From positions 1 to 47,630 of the forward strand of contig DATKIB010000024.1 in assembly GCA_035509915.1 (NCBI GenBank): 47,630 nt of DNA, written 5' to 3'. The notes below the pieces were generated by a model, which worked only from the letters and a program-made list of their open reading frames with translations, made no database searches and was not told where the DNA came from. The translations under genes were made by a program, and so were the position numbers. This stretch comes from Bog-564 sp035509915 (GTDB lineage Bacteria > Actinomycetota > Acidimicrobiia > Acidimicrobiales > UBA8190). Positions 15,878 to 23,532 of the stretch are shown here, one piece after another; position 1 is the first letter of the stretch; each line of letters starts with the position of its first letter.

Positions 15878-16645
15878 TCAAGTGAGCCGGCTCAAAGTGC
15901 CCGGATCCACGACCAGGACGATGCCAAGGATCACAAACGCGACCGACACCAGACGGGCAAACTGGTCGCCGATCGGCGTCACTTTCTCGACGAAAATCAA
16001 CGCGGCCAAGATGATCATCCATGTCAGCTGCATGGTGCCAAGGGCGATCAGTATGGCCATGAGCGCCCAGCAGCACCCCAGGCACAGAAGTCCGTGTGTG
16101 GCACCTGCGGTCGCCGCGCCGGTCGGACGCCGGAGGTTGCGGCGCTGGCGCAAAAAGAACGACATCGGAGAGCGGCAGTGCTTTAGGCACACCGACTTCA
16201 GCGGCGAGACCTGGTAGATGGCGGCGGCCAGGAATACCGCTCCGGCGAATCGGGCTGCCCACGGTGTTCCTCGGCTAACCGACGCCTGTGTAGCCCGCCA
16301 CGCGAAATACGCAGGGACGGCTATCGCCGACCAGACGAAGAGGTAGCCGGCTACAAACAGTGGGGTCGGAGCGGCACGTCCCAAGCCTGCAGCCCGGCGA
16401 TAGATGAAGACCACCGGCAAGATCGCCGGGAACATCATCGCCCCCATCATTGCCACCCAGGCGCCGACAAAGGCCAGGAGCGACATCGAGGCCGATCCCA
16501 TAGACGAGCCCATCGCCATTCCCGGGACCATCTCGTGGGCCATCCGAGCCGACCACCACCAACCCAGTGCCGCCAGCCCCAAGAGCGCGACCGGCACCAG
16601 ACTCTCTCGCGGTAAGCGCCACGCTGCCACGGAGGGTGGGGCCAT
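15878..16645 (-). CDS. DUF2182 Met/Cys-rich membrane protein
   Basis: A 255-residue integral membrane protein matching the DUF2182 family (COG5486, 'predicted metal-binding membrane protein'). A methionine-dense region covers about 35-71 (Met35, 39, 43, 45, 49, 54, 67, 68, 70, 71, with His37). The family signatures Y-Q-V-S-P-L-K-S-V-C-L-K-H-C-R-S-P (C153, C157) and H-G-L-L-C-L-G-C-C-W-A-L-M (C188, C191, C192) are complete. About six helices are likely. Met and Cys clusters in membrane helices suggest copper or another soft metal; this is inference. ATG at 16645 has GAAAGGAC ahead and is preferred over an in-frame start 150 bp upstream. It leads the DUF2182/DUF1326 pair and is divergent from the lipoprotein gene. 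Confidence 0.85.
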   Translation of the reverse strand: MAPPSVAAWRLPRESLVPVALLGLAALGWWWSARMAHEMVPGMAMGSSMGSASMSLLAFVGAWVAMMGAMMFPAILPVVFIYRRAAGLGRAAPTPLFVAGYLFVWSAIAVPAYFAWRATQASVSRGTPWAARFAGAVFLAAAIYQVSPLKSVCLKHCRSPMSFFLRQRRNLRRPTGAATAGATHGLLCLGCCWALMAILIALGTMQLTWMIILAALIFVEKVTPIGDQFARLVSVAFVILGIVLVVDPGTLSRLT

Positions 16646-16810
16646 GGGCGTCCTTTCGGCTTTCGAAAAGTGTGCTGGCTTTGGCCGATCCCCGCAAGCG
16701 GTTTTTGACCCGAGGGTGCCGATCCCCTCGCCCAGGAGCGACTTTGAAGGACCCCGCGGCTCATTGGCGAAGCGGCTACATTCCACCCAACTCATGAGGA
16801 GGAAGCAAAA

Positions 16811-17308
16811 ATGAAGATCGTTGGCACCCTCACGGTCGCCCTGGGCGCCGTCCTCTTGGCTGCCTGTAGCTCGTCAAGCACCGGAGCCGAAACGATTTAC
16901 GGCAGTACCACCAGTACTGCCAACAATCCGACCGTTCCTCTGACCGCCTCAGGCGTCTTCTCTGACACCGGCTCGATAACCCTCGGCAGCAATTCTACAA
17001 AAGGTGCGTTGCACTTCCAGAAGGGTCAGTTGAATGTGACCCACTCCAATCCTCCCAACCCCAACGCACCTACGAGCTTTAACTCGACCACATGTCGTGC
17101 TGTGTTTGCCGAATCCGGCACCTTCACAGTGACGGGGGGAACTGGGCCGTACAACGGTGCCACTGGACATGGGACATTTGCGGTGACTTTTGCGACGACC
17201 CTTCCCAAACTCGCCAACGGCCAATGCAATGAGTCCAACAATGCGAATCCCGTTCCTGGGACGTCGCTGACCACATTCAAGGCAACCGGGAACATCACCA
17301 TTCAGTGA
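16811..17308 (+). CDS. Putative secreted lipoprotein of unknown function
   Basis: A 165-residue protein with a lipoprotein signal peptide: M-K-I start, hydrophobic core and lipobox L-A-A-C with lipidated C19, then a Ser/Thr-rich linker. The mature part (about 45-165) is a Thr/Gly/Asn-rich beta-type domain containing two cysteines that could form a disulphide, and a G-x-G-P-Y-x-G-A-T-G-x-G segment like those in small actinobacterial secreted beta-sandwich proteins. A strong GAGGAGGAAG Shine-Dalgarno precedes ATG 16811. By hand count the 60 bases at 16981-17040 are only 50% G+C, far below the window in general, so horizontal transfer is plausible. Divergent from DUF2182, it may be the extracytoplasmic part of the same unit. 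No specific function can be assigned. Confidence 0.75.
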   Translation: MKIVGTLTVALGAVLLAACSSSSTGAETIYGSTTSTANNPTVPLTASGVFSDTGSITLGSNSTKGALHFQKGQLNVTHSNPPNPNAPTSFNSTTCRAVFAESGTFTVTGGTGPYNGATGHGTFAVTFATTLPKLANGQCNESNNANPVPGTSLTTFKATGNITIQ

Positions 17309-17341
17309 TCGTTGCCGGAGTTGAGCGCCTACCCGGGGTCC

Positions 17342-18160
17342 TCAGGCGTCCCGTGACGCTTCGGCCGCCCTGGCGAGCTTGGCCGAACGGCTCGTCACGG
17401 CTTCGGTGAGATCGCCGTGGGTGATGACGTAGGGCTCGTCTGCCAGGACGGCTTCGATCACCCCGGCGGCGGCGTCCTCGGCGGTCGCGAGCATCGACGC
17501 CATCTCCGGGTTGCTCGCGATCATGGCGTCGAAATCGCCGTCACTTGCGATCGGACGGCGCAGGTGCTTCGGCTGTGCCGCCTCGCTGGTCTCGAGGTGT
17601 CGGGTGATCATGGCGGACGGGAAGATGACCGTCACGCCGATGCCGTCGTCGGCGAGCTCGAGTCGGAGGGTCTCGGCGAGACCCCACACAGCGAACTTGC
17701 TCGCCTGGTACGCGCCGAGACGGCTGGCCGGATCCAGGATCGAAGACGACGTGGTAAAAGCCAGTCTGCCGCGATCGGCTCTGCGGAGCAGGGGTAGGAA
17801 CGAGCGCGCCACCCGAGCAGAGCCGGTGACGTTGACATCCAGCAGCCACCGCCACTCCTCGTCTGTAAACGCCTCGATGGCCCCGAAGAGTTGGACGCCG
17901 ACGTTCGACACCACGAGATCGACGACGCCAAAACGCTCCTCGACGGCGACGGCTGCCGCGTCCACGCTGACGGCGTCGGCGACGTCGACGGACATGCCAA
18001 GGGCCCGGACGCCGTGGTTGTCGGCCACCCAGGCCGCCTCGGTGGCTGCCCGCTCTCCGTCGAGATCGAGAAACGCCACATCCATGCCAAGGGCTGCGCA
18101 CCGCCCACCTAGGGCGAGTCCAAAGCCCGAGGCTCCGCCGGTCACGACGGCGACGGCCAT
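17342..18160 (-). CDS. Short-chain dehydrogenase/reductase
   Basis: A 272-residue SDR, NAD(P)-dependent. The nucleotide-binding T-G-G-A-S-G-F-G is at residues 7-14, followed by an acidic D-L-D at the end of strand 2 that hints at NAD preference. The structural N-A-G motif is N-V-G here. The catalytic Ser lies in T-T-S-S-S-I and the Y-x-x-x-K pair is Y-Q-A-S-K. The substrate is unknown, probably an alcohol/ketone in a catabolic pathway. ATG at 18160 shares a base with the SnoaL-like gene's stop (TGATG), so translation is coupled. It is last in the operon with the SnoaL-like protein and the dehydrogenase at 18579-19640, and converges with the lipoprotein gene. Confidence 0.9.
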   Translation of the reverse strand: MAVAVVTGGASGFGLALGGRCAALGMDVAFLDLDGERAATEAAWVADNHGVRALGMSVDVADAVSVDAAAVAVEERFGVVDLVVSNVGVQLFGAIEAFTDEEWRWLLDVNVTGSARVARSFLPLLRRADRGRLAFTTSSSILDPASRLGAYQASKFAVWGLAETLRLELADDGIGVTVIFPSAMITRHLETSEAAQPKHLRRPIASDGDFDAMIASNPEMASMLATAEDAAAGVIEAVLADEPYVITHGDLTEAVTSRSAKLARAAEASRDA

Positions 18161-18573
18161 CAACTCTCCTCCGGCATCACGAAGTCGGTGTGCAGCCGGG
18201 TGAGCTTCGAGGACTTGATCCGCCACTCGCCGGCGCTCTTCTCGTAGGTCTCGTGATAGTGGCCGTAGCCGTCGAGGCGCATGCCGTCGGGCCAGATGAC
18301 GACGTCGTTGAGCGCCCAGATCCCCGTGGCTGTCGTCTCCGAGATGATGTCGATCTCCGGCATGTGGCCCTGGTGGACGGTCACAGCGCCACCCAATGCT
18401 CCGCGCAGGTAGGTCATGAACGCGTCGGCCCCGCGCACCACGTCGCCGCCTGCCTCGCTCGTGTCGATCACCACGTCGTCGGTGAATACCTGCCGCATCG
18501 CGTCCCAATCCTTCGTGTCCATCGTTCGGAAATAGCGGGCCTTGAGACGGCGGATCGCCTCGACATCGTCCAC
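18160..18573 (-). CDS. SnoaL-like (NTF2-fold) protein
   Basis: A 137-residue NTF2-superfamily protein. It has an N-terminal helical R-L-K-A-R-Y-F-R-T-M-D segment, F-T-D-D-V-V-I-D around 31-38, and the strand pair around G-H-Y-H-E-T-Y-E-K near the C-terminus. Members of the SnoaL_4 group include cyclases, dehydratases and isomerases acting on polyketides, steroids and aromatics. The residues needed to tell these apart cannot be judged by eye. The gene sits 5 bp after the dehydrogenase at 18579 and overlaps the SDR by one base. A small-molecule catabolic role within this three-gene operon is likely. Confidence 0.85.
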   Translation of the reverse strand: MDDVEAIRRLKARYFRTMDTKDWDAMRQVFTDDVVIDTSEAGGDVVRGADAFMTYLRGALGGAVTVHQGHMPEIDIISETTATGIWALNDVVIWPDGMRLDGYGHYHETYEKSAGEWRIKSSKLTRLHTDFVMPEES

Positions 18574-18578
18574 GTCGG

Positions 18579-19640
18579 TCAGCGGTAGCCGGTCGTCGAG
18601 GGAACGAGGCCCCGCGGCAGGATCAGGGGGAGGTCGGTGTAGGTGACGATGCCTGGCGGCGCGGCCACCACGTAAGGGATGGAGTTGATCGCCGGCATCG
18701 CCGTCATGATCATGCCGAGGACCATGAACTCAGCGAAGGTGGTGGCTTCGAAGTCCGGCGGCGGCAGGTACTCGAGGGTCGCGGTCACGGTGGGGCGGCC
18801 CTCGACCTTGATTACGTGGCCCTCCTTGATGCGCCAGTCGGGCTCGAGCGTTTGGCCCTTGCGCCACCGCACGTTGAGCTCGACGACCGTACGGTCGCCG
18901 ACCTTGCCTTGCCAGCTGGCGTAGACGCCGGCGACGTGTCCGGCGGAGATCGTCCAGGAGTCCATGACGACGTCCTCGGTGGTCTTGGCGTACTCGGCCT
19001 CGCAGACGATGTGGTCGAGCTCGATGCCGAGGGCGTCTGCGACCATGGCAACGGCCTCGCCGAAGACGGCGGTGCCCTTAGCCGCCATGCCGGGGAGGTC
19101 GGGGTCGTCAATGGGACGCCCGAAGCCGCAGGGCAGCTCGGTGGTGGGAGAGTCGTAGAGAGTGGTGTCGGAGCCCTCGTCGATCGTGATCTTGTCGATG
19201 CGATCACAGATGTTGGCCGTGACGATGCCGACCAGCTCGACGAAGCCGGGACTGATTCCGGTCCCGAAGATCGTCGAGCCGCCTTCCTCACACGCTGCAA
19301 GGATGCGTACGCGATCGGAAAGGTTGGCGTTGCCGTTGATGAACGCCGCGGTCGTTACCACGTTGACGCCAGCCTCGAGGATGTGGACGATCTCGTCGGT
19401 GCTCGGCCACATCGGGTTGTAGATGACGATGTCCGGCTTCAGAGCGAGCAGCGCCTTGGCGTCGTTCGTCGCCGCGATACCGACGGTTTCGATGCCGCAC
19501 AGCTCGCCGACATCGGTGCCGACCTTGTCGTCCGACCAGGCGAAGCAACCGACGAGTTCAAGGTCGGGATGCGCATTGATGGCACGCACCGACCGCTTCC
19601 CGACGTTTCCCGTCGTCCACTGCACCACGCGTAACGCCAT
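18579..19640 (-). CDS. Dihydrodipicolinate reductase-like NAD(P)H-dependent dehydrogenase
   Basis: A 353-residue oxidoreductase with an N-terminal Rossmann motif V-V-Q-W-T-T-G-N-V-G-K (residues 5-15). The overall plan of the DapB-like / 2,4-diaminopentanoate-dehydrogenase-like family is visible, including the T-G-I-S-P-G-F segment near 130. Homologues are abundant in mycobacteria beside SDR and SnoaL genes. It is unlikely to be the lysine-pathway DapB because it is about 100 residues longer and its neighbours are catabolic. ATG at 19640 has AGGGG at a good distance and is preferred over a TTG 21 nt upstream. It heads the operon with SnoaL-like and SDR genes, and is divergent from the CADD-like gene across 117 bp. 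Confidence 0.83.
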   Translation of the reverse strand: MALRVVQWTTGNVGKRSVRAINAHPDLELVGCFAWSDDKVGTDVGELCGIETVGIAATNDAKALLALKPDIVIYNPMWPSTDEIVHILEAGVNVVTTAAFINGNANLSDRVRILAACEEGGSTIFGTGISPGFVELVGIVTANICDRIDKITIDEGSDTTLYDSPTTELPCGFGRPIDDPDLPGMAAKGTAVFGEAVAMVADALGIELDHIVCEAEYAKTTEDVVMDSWTISAGHVAGVYASWQGKVGDRTVVELNVRWRKGQTLEPDWRIKEGHVIKVEGRPTVTATLEYLPPPDFEATTFAEFMVLGMIMTAMPAINSIPYVVAAPPGIVTYTDLPLILPRGLVPSTTGYR

Positions 19641-19745
19641 CAGCGGTCCCCTGTCGATCAACCACTAGCAGACCCAAAAGCGAAGCGTATCGTGAGCACG
19701 TAAACGCCTGGGTAGGCACGGCTAGGGCAGTTGTCTCGCCGCGGA

Positions 19746-19751
19746 TAGGGT
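19746..19751 (+). promoter_or_regulatory. -10 box of the CADD-like gene (leaderless type)
   Basis: TAGGGT ends 6 nt before the ATG at 19758. The intervening AAAGGC is too close to act as a normal Shine-Dalgarno. Confidence 0.45.
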
Positions 19752-19757
19752 AAAGGC

Positions 19758-20402
19758 ATGCCAGCTCTCGATCTCGATGTCGCCTTCGACCGGGCCATAT
19801 CCGGCCGCCGTTTATTGGAGCACCTCTATTACCAGCGGTGGCAGGACGGCTCGTTGACCATGGATGACCTCGGCGCCTACGCCGGGCAATATCGCATCAT
19901 CGAGCGCTGCCTGCCTGGCGTACTCGCTGCCTCCGCAGAGTCTCTCGGTGATGGGACGGCCCGGCGGCTAGTGGAAGCGAATCTGCGCGATGAGCGCTCG
20001 CCATTGCCTCATGTCGAGCTCTTCGAGGGGTTCGCCACGGCTGTCGGCGCAAAAAGGGAAGCCGACGCCACGGAGGCCACGAGGGATCTAGTCGCTCTGT
20101 ACGAGTCCACGGCATCATTGGATCCCGTTGCCGCGCTGTCTGTGATCGGGACCTATGAGCTGCAGGCGGCCGAGGTGGCCAAAACCAAAGGCGAGTCCCT
20201 ACGCGCTCACTACGGCCTCACCGAGGGTGGAACTGAGTTCTGGGACGTGCACGCCGACCTCGAGCAGACCCATGCCGCATGGACTGTCGAGGCCCTCCGC
20301 ACGCTCCGCGCCTCACCGACCACGGTGGAGAAGTTCGCCGTCATGTCGGCAGATGCATGGTGGGCTTTCCTGGACGAGCGAGACGACACTCGGTCGATCT
20401 GA
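19758..20402 (+). CDS. CADD-like haem-oxygenase-fold metalloprotein (candidate pABA synthase)
   Basis: A 214-residue all-helical protein of the haem-oxygenase-like (HDO/TenA/PqqC) superfamily. It aligns by motif with Chlamydia CADD, a self-sacrificing enzyme that makes p-aminobenzoate from its own Tyr27 with Lys152 implicated in amination. Here H-L-Y-Y-Q-R-W gives Y25 (CADD Y27) and D-E-R-S-P-L-P-H gives E79 and H85 (E81, H88). Y-E-L-Q-A-A-E-V-A-K-T-K gives E134 and K144 (E142, K152, same 10-residue spacing). V-H-A-D-L-E-Q-T-H gives H165, E169, H172 (H174, D178, H181). Only the Asp ligand is changed, to Glu. The CADD residue numbers are from memory. If active it would supply the folate precursor without PabA/B/C. 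Alternatives are another HDO oxidase or a TenA-like protein. It stands alone, divergent from the dehydrogenase operon and convergent with the VOC gene. Confidence 0.7.
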   Translation: MPALDLDVAFDRAISGRRLLEHLYYQRWQDGSLTMDDLGAYAGQYRIIERCLPGVLAASAESLGDGTARRLVEANLRDERSPLPHVELFEGFATAVGAKREADATEATRDLVALYESTASLDPVAALSVIGTYELQAAEVAKTKGESLRAHYGLTEGGTEFWDVHADLEQTHAAWTVEALRTLRASPTTVEKFAVMSADAWWAFLDERDDTRSI

Positions 20403-20424
20403 CTCGGTCGACGAATTCCAAACG

Positions 20425-20796
20425 CTAGACCGGGGGCTCGTGGCAGACGGCTTCGATGCTATGGCCATCGGGGTCACGAACGAAGGCCGCAAAGTAGTTC
20501 TCGTGGTACTGCGGAAACTGCTGCGGTTCATAGATGACCTCCATGTGTGCTTGCGTGGCCGCCGCGAAGAACGCTTGGACAACACCTCGGTCGGGGGCGC
20601 TGAACGCGAGATGGAGCTCACGCGTTTCTGATCCCTGTGCCGGGCAGATCCAGAACGACCCAGGCTCGTTGCCTATGAACCCGACGGCGTCACCGTCTGT
20701 GTACTGGGGCCGGATACCCAAAGGCGAGAGAAGGTGTTCGTAGAACGCCCGGCTGGTTGGAACGTCTCCGACTTGCAGCGTGACATGGTCGAACAT
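20425..20796 (-). CDS. VOC (glyoxalase/bleomycin-resistance fold) family protein
   Basis: A 123-residue single vicinal-oxygen-chelate domain with the two beta-alpha-beta-beta-beta halves. It starts M-F-D-H-V-T-L-Q-V-G-D with the first metal-ligand His at residue 4 and ends with D-P-D-G-H-S-I-E-A-V-C, where the Glu is the usual last ligand. Such proteins bind a divalent metal and act as isomerases, dioxygenases, lyases or drug-binding proteins. The substrate is not readable. It lies 36 bp after the alpha/beta hydrolase on the same strand and is probably the third gene of that operon. Confidence 0.9.
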   Translation of the reverse strand: MFDHVTLQVGDVPTSRAFYEHLLSPLGIRPQYTDGDAVGFIGNEPGSFWICPAQGSETRELHLAFSAPDRGVVQAFFAAATQAHMEVIYEPQQFPQYHENYFAAFVRDPDGHSIEAVCHEPPV

Positions 20797-20832
20797 GTCG
20801 CTGATACTCGCACGGTTGCGGACGGGTATGAC

Positions 20833-21630
20833 TCAGGGCAGATCGAGGAAGTCGACAATCTCGGTTATCGCCCGCTGGTCCTGAGCGAAGAAGATGTGCC
20901 CCCCCTCGTAGACCCGCAACTCCGAGTCGGGAATCCGGCTTACAATCGCCTCGCTGTTGGCGAGCGGAGCGATGCCGTCGTAGCGGCCGGCAGCGACGAG
21001 GGTCGGGCTCATGATGTTGGGGAGGCGGTCCATTGCGTCATGTGCGCGGCGGGCCAACAGCTGCTCGCGCTCCCCGCGGCGCTGTTCGGCGGTCTTTGTC
21101 TCCGGGCTGCGAGCCGCGAGCATCGACGCCAAGGCCTGGTCGGCAGGGTGGTCAGCAAGGTATTCAGCAGTGAAGCGGGTATCGAGCAGGGGAAGCATTC
21201 GCTTTCTCGTCGCCGGGTCGTCGAGAGGACCGAGCTCGTGCAAGGGATACGACGAACCTCCTGAGCCTCCGGGTGACGTGCAGGCGAGAACGAGCCGCTC
21301 GACTCGACCCGGGGTGGTGACGGCGAACTCCTGGGCGACCATCCCGCCGAAGCTGACCCCTATTACCCGGCACGACGACCAGCCGACGACGTCCAGCAAC
21401 GCGAGCGCGTCGGCCGCGTAGTCCTTCATCGTGTAGTGACCAGGGGGGATCTCGCTCTGGCCGAGGCCACGCTGGTCGTGAACGAGCACCTCGAATCGGG
21501 CGCGGTACGGATCGATCATCGGGCCGGTGCGCTCGAGCGTCGCGCCCGAGCCATTGAAGAAGAGCAGGCGCTGGCCCTCGCCCGAATGCTCGAAGTAGAT
21601 GTCGATCCCATTGACGTGCGCGGTCGACAC
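20833..21630 (-). CDS. Alpha/beta hydrolase
   Basis: A 265-residue alpha/beta-hydrolase-fold enzyme. The nucleophile elbow is G-V-S93-F-G-G, the acid is D218 in G-R-Y-D-G-I-A-P, and the base is H245 in E-G-G-H-I-F-F; the oxyanion region is F-N-G-S-G. The closest functional types are 3-oxoadipate-enol-lactonase-like and meta-cleavage-product-hydrolase-like enzymes, but the substrate is open. Translation begins at GTG 21630, only 2 nt after the TAG of the upstream acyl-CoA synthetase, so the two are coupled. With the VOC gene downstream it forms a three-gene unit that could activate, hydrolyse or open a small acid or lactone (inference). Confidence 0.9.
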   Translation of the reverse strand: MSTAHVNGIDIYFEHSGEGQRLLFFNGSGATLERTGPMIDPYRARFEVLVHDQRGLGQSEIPPGHYTMKDYAADALALLDVVGWSSCRVIGVSFGGMVAQEFAVTTPGRVERLVLACTSPGGSGGSSYPLHELGPLDDPATRKRMLPLLDTRFTAEYLADHPADQALASMLAARSPETKTAEQRRGEREQLLARRAHDAMDRLPNIMSPTLVAAGRYDGIAPLANSEAIVSRIPDSELRVYEGGHIFFAQDQRAITEIVDFLDLP

Positions 21631-21632
21631 GG

Positions 21633-23099
21633 CTACGGCGATGCCCCTTTCGACTCGTCGACGAGCGCCGTCTTTTGGATCTTCCCCATGGCATTGCGGG
21701 GAAGGTCCTCGACGATGCGGACCTCGCGCGGTCTCTTGTGAGCTGACAGGCGCTCTGCAACCCAGTTGATTAGGTCGGTAGGTGCGATGCCGTCAGCCAC
21801 TACATAGGCGACGATGCGTTGCCCCAGATCCTCATCGGGCATTCCCACGACGGCCGCCTCAGACACGTCGGGGTGGGCAAGGAGTACGTCCTCGATCTCA
21901 CCCGCACCGACACGGTATCCGCCTGTCTTGATGAGGTCGGTGGAGAGTCTTCCGAGGATCCGATAGCGGCCATCGGCGTCAACGGTGGCGGCGTCGCCGG
22001 TTCGCCACCAGTGATCCGAAGAGAACCCCGCCTCCGTCCCGGCACGGTCGCCAACGTACCCGTCGAACAAGGTCGGCCCGTGTACCTCGAGCTCCCCGAG
22101 ACCGTCGCCCTCCAATGTTGCGCCATGGATCTCCGGGCCTTGTTCTTGCGGTGCGATGCGAGCGCGCACCCCCGTGAGGGGCCAACCCACAGTGCCCGGT
22201 AACCGGTTCCGATCGGTCCGCCCGCTGAGGGTGATGAGTGTCTCGGTCATGCCGTAGCGCTCGATCGGCGTTTGTCCAGTGGCCTCTTGGAGTCGAGCGA
22301 AGGTCTGGACTGGAAGAGCAGCGCTGCCGGAAACGAGAAGGCGAGCTCTCGCAAGCTCGCGTGCCGCAGTTGGAGACCGCGCTACGCGTGACCAAACGGT
22401 CGGAACGCCGAAATAAAGCGTTCCGGCCGCTGCGGCGTAGGCGTCGGGCGTGGGCTTGACCGTATGGGTCAAGCGGCACCCGACGCGCAACGCACCGAGG
22501 ACGCCAAGGACCAATCCGTGGACGTGGGACAGGGGCAACCCGTGTACGAGGTGATCCTCAGCCGTCCAGTCCCACGCTTCGTAGAGGGCGTCCAGGTCAG
22601 CGGCCAGCGCTGAGCGGGAGATCATGACGCCCTTCGGTGGTCCTGTGGTGCCGGAGGTGTACATAATCAGTGCTGGCGGGCTATCGGGTTGCGTCCATCC
22701 GGAGCTCTGCGCATTGCCTTTCACGTTGCGGCCGCTCGCCGGCCGTGCCTCTTCCCTTGTGGGTTGTACGTCGGGGGACTCGCCCGTCCACGGCCATGGA
22801 CCGACAATCACATCGGCACCCGAGTTCCGGAGAATGTGGTCGCGTTCGGATCTGCCGACATCAGCAGGGAGAACAGCAAGTGGTACGCCCGCGAGCAATG
22901 CACCTACCACCGCTTCAATCGTTTCAAGGTTTGGGGTGGCGTGGACCACGGCAACCTTGGCACCTGCGATATCGCCCGCTATTACGGAGGAGCGACTGAG
23001 AAGCGCCTCGCGCGAGGTGGAGCTGTCGCCCACAGTGATCGAATCGTCGTCTTCGCGTTCGTGAAGCAAACCCGGAAGGAGATCTGTCACCATCCTCAT
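21633..23099 (-). CDS. AMP-dependent acyl-CoA synthetase, MatB-like
   Basis: A 488-residue ANL-family ligase, shorter than fatty acyl-CoA synthetases and close in length to malonyl-CoA synthetase (MatB). Motifs: A3 Y-T-S-G-T-T-G-P-P-K-G, R-Y-G-M-T-E-T, the W-W-R-T-G-D core, the hinge G-R-L-S-T-D-L-I-K-T-G-G-Y-R-V, and catalytic lysine in R-N-A-M-G-K-I-Q-K. The G-L-P-L-S-H-V-H-G-L segment and G-R-x-S-x-D-x-I-K-x-G-G-Y hinge resemble MatB, so malonate or methylmalonate are candidates, but this is inference. ATG at 23099 or 23093 starts the protein. The open frame extends upstream without homology. First gene of the operon with the alpha/beta hydrolase and VOC protein. Confidence 0.85.
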   Translation of the reverse strand: MRMVTDLLPGLLHEREDDDSITVGDSSTSREALLSRSSVIAGDIAGAKVAVVHATPNLETIEAVVGALLAGVPLAVLPADVGRSERDHILRNSGADVIVGPWPWTGESPDVQPTREEARPASGRNVKGNAQSSGWTQPDSPPALIMYTSGTTGPPKGVMISRSALAADLDALYEAWDWTAEDHLVHGLPLSHVHGLVLGVLGALRVGCRLTHTVKPTPDAYAAAAGTLYFGVPTVWSRVARSPTAARELARARLLVSGSAALPVQTFARLQEATGQTPIERYGMTETLITLSGRTDRNRLPGTVGWPLTGVRARIAPQEQGPEIHGATLEGDGLGELEVHGPTLFDGYVGDRAGTEAGFSSDHWWRTGDAATVDADGRYRILGRLSTDLIKTGGYRVGAGEIEDVLLAHPDVSEAAVVGMPDEDLGQRIVAYVVADGIAPTDLINWVAERLSAHKRPREVRIVEDLPRNAMGKIQKTALVDESKGASP

Positions 23100-23240
23100 C
23101 TTGAACCTAAACGTCCAACAATCAAAGCTGGATCCGTCAAGGCCCCTCAGCGCGGGGGGGTTCACAGCCAGACCACAATAGGGGCTACGTTTACCGTTGA
23201 AGCTGACTCGCCGCCATGTCCATCCAGATCGGAGTCGGGT

Positions 23241-23435
23241 ATGTGGACCCGGGGAGTGATAGGCGTCGTCCTCTGCCTTATGGGTGCCGTATGGATCGGG
23301 CAGGGCACGAACGCAATACGCGGATCGGGAATGAGCGGTCACGGTCAGTGGGCGGTTCTTGGCGCCGTAGCGACTGTGATCGGCTTGGCGTTGCTCGTGT
23401 GGGCTTGGCGCATCCGTGGGAATCGAACGACCTGA
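23241..23435 (+). CDS. Small two-helix membrane protein
   Basis: A 64-residue protein. Helix 1 (about 5-22) runs through G-V-I-G-V-V-L-C-L-M-G-A-V-W-I-G-Q-G. A short Gly/Ser/His loop follows, then helix 2 (about 37-57), which is Val/Ala/Leu-rich and ends W-A-W-R-I-R. Similar two-helix proteins of this size with an A-V-W-I-G-Q-G-T-N motif occur in many actinobacteria, with no known function. ATG at 23241 has GGAG ten bases upstream; upstream in-frame starts lie inside the divergent synthetase gene and are rejected. It precedes the P450 by about 100 bp on the same strand. Confidence 0.7.
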   Translation: MWTRGVIGVVLCLMGAVWIGQGTNAIRGSGMSGHGQWAVLGAVATVIGLALLVWAWRIRGNRTT

Positions 23436-23520
23436 TTGTCGAATCACATGGGGCGCAGCTAAGCCTTTCTTCCGAAGCGTGAGAAGGTCTCGGGATTCTC
23501 GAGGAATGACTCAAGGTGTC

Positions 23521-23527
23521 GGAGGGG
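23521..23527 (+). promoter_or_regulatory. Shine-Dalgarno deciding the P450 start
   Basis: GGAGGGG is followed by a 5-nt spacer and GTG at 23533. This selects that GTG over the ATG at 23506, which has only a poorly placed GAGG. Confidence 0.6.
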
Positions 23528-23532
23528 TTGGC

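Noticed and set aside
17309..17341. Right-hand attachment site matching the tRNA-Gly 3' end
   Set aside because: I looked after the lipoprotein and in the rest of the window for the tRNA 3' sequence and saw no copy, so integration remains unproven.
23413..23432. GGGAATCGAACGACC, like a reversed tRNA T-arm
   Set aside because: The stem does not close and the rest of a tRNA is absent; it encodes the end of the small membrane protein.
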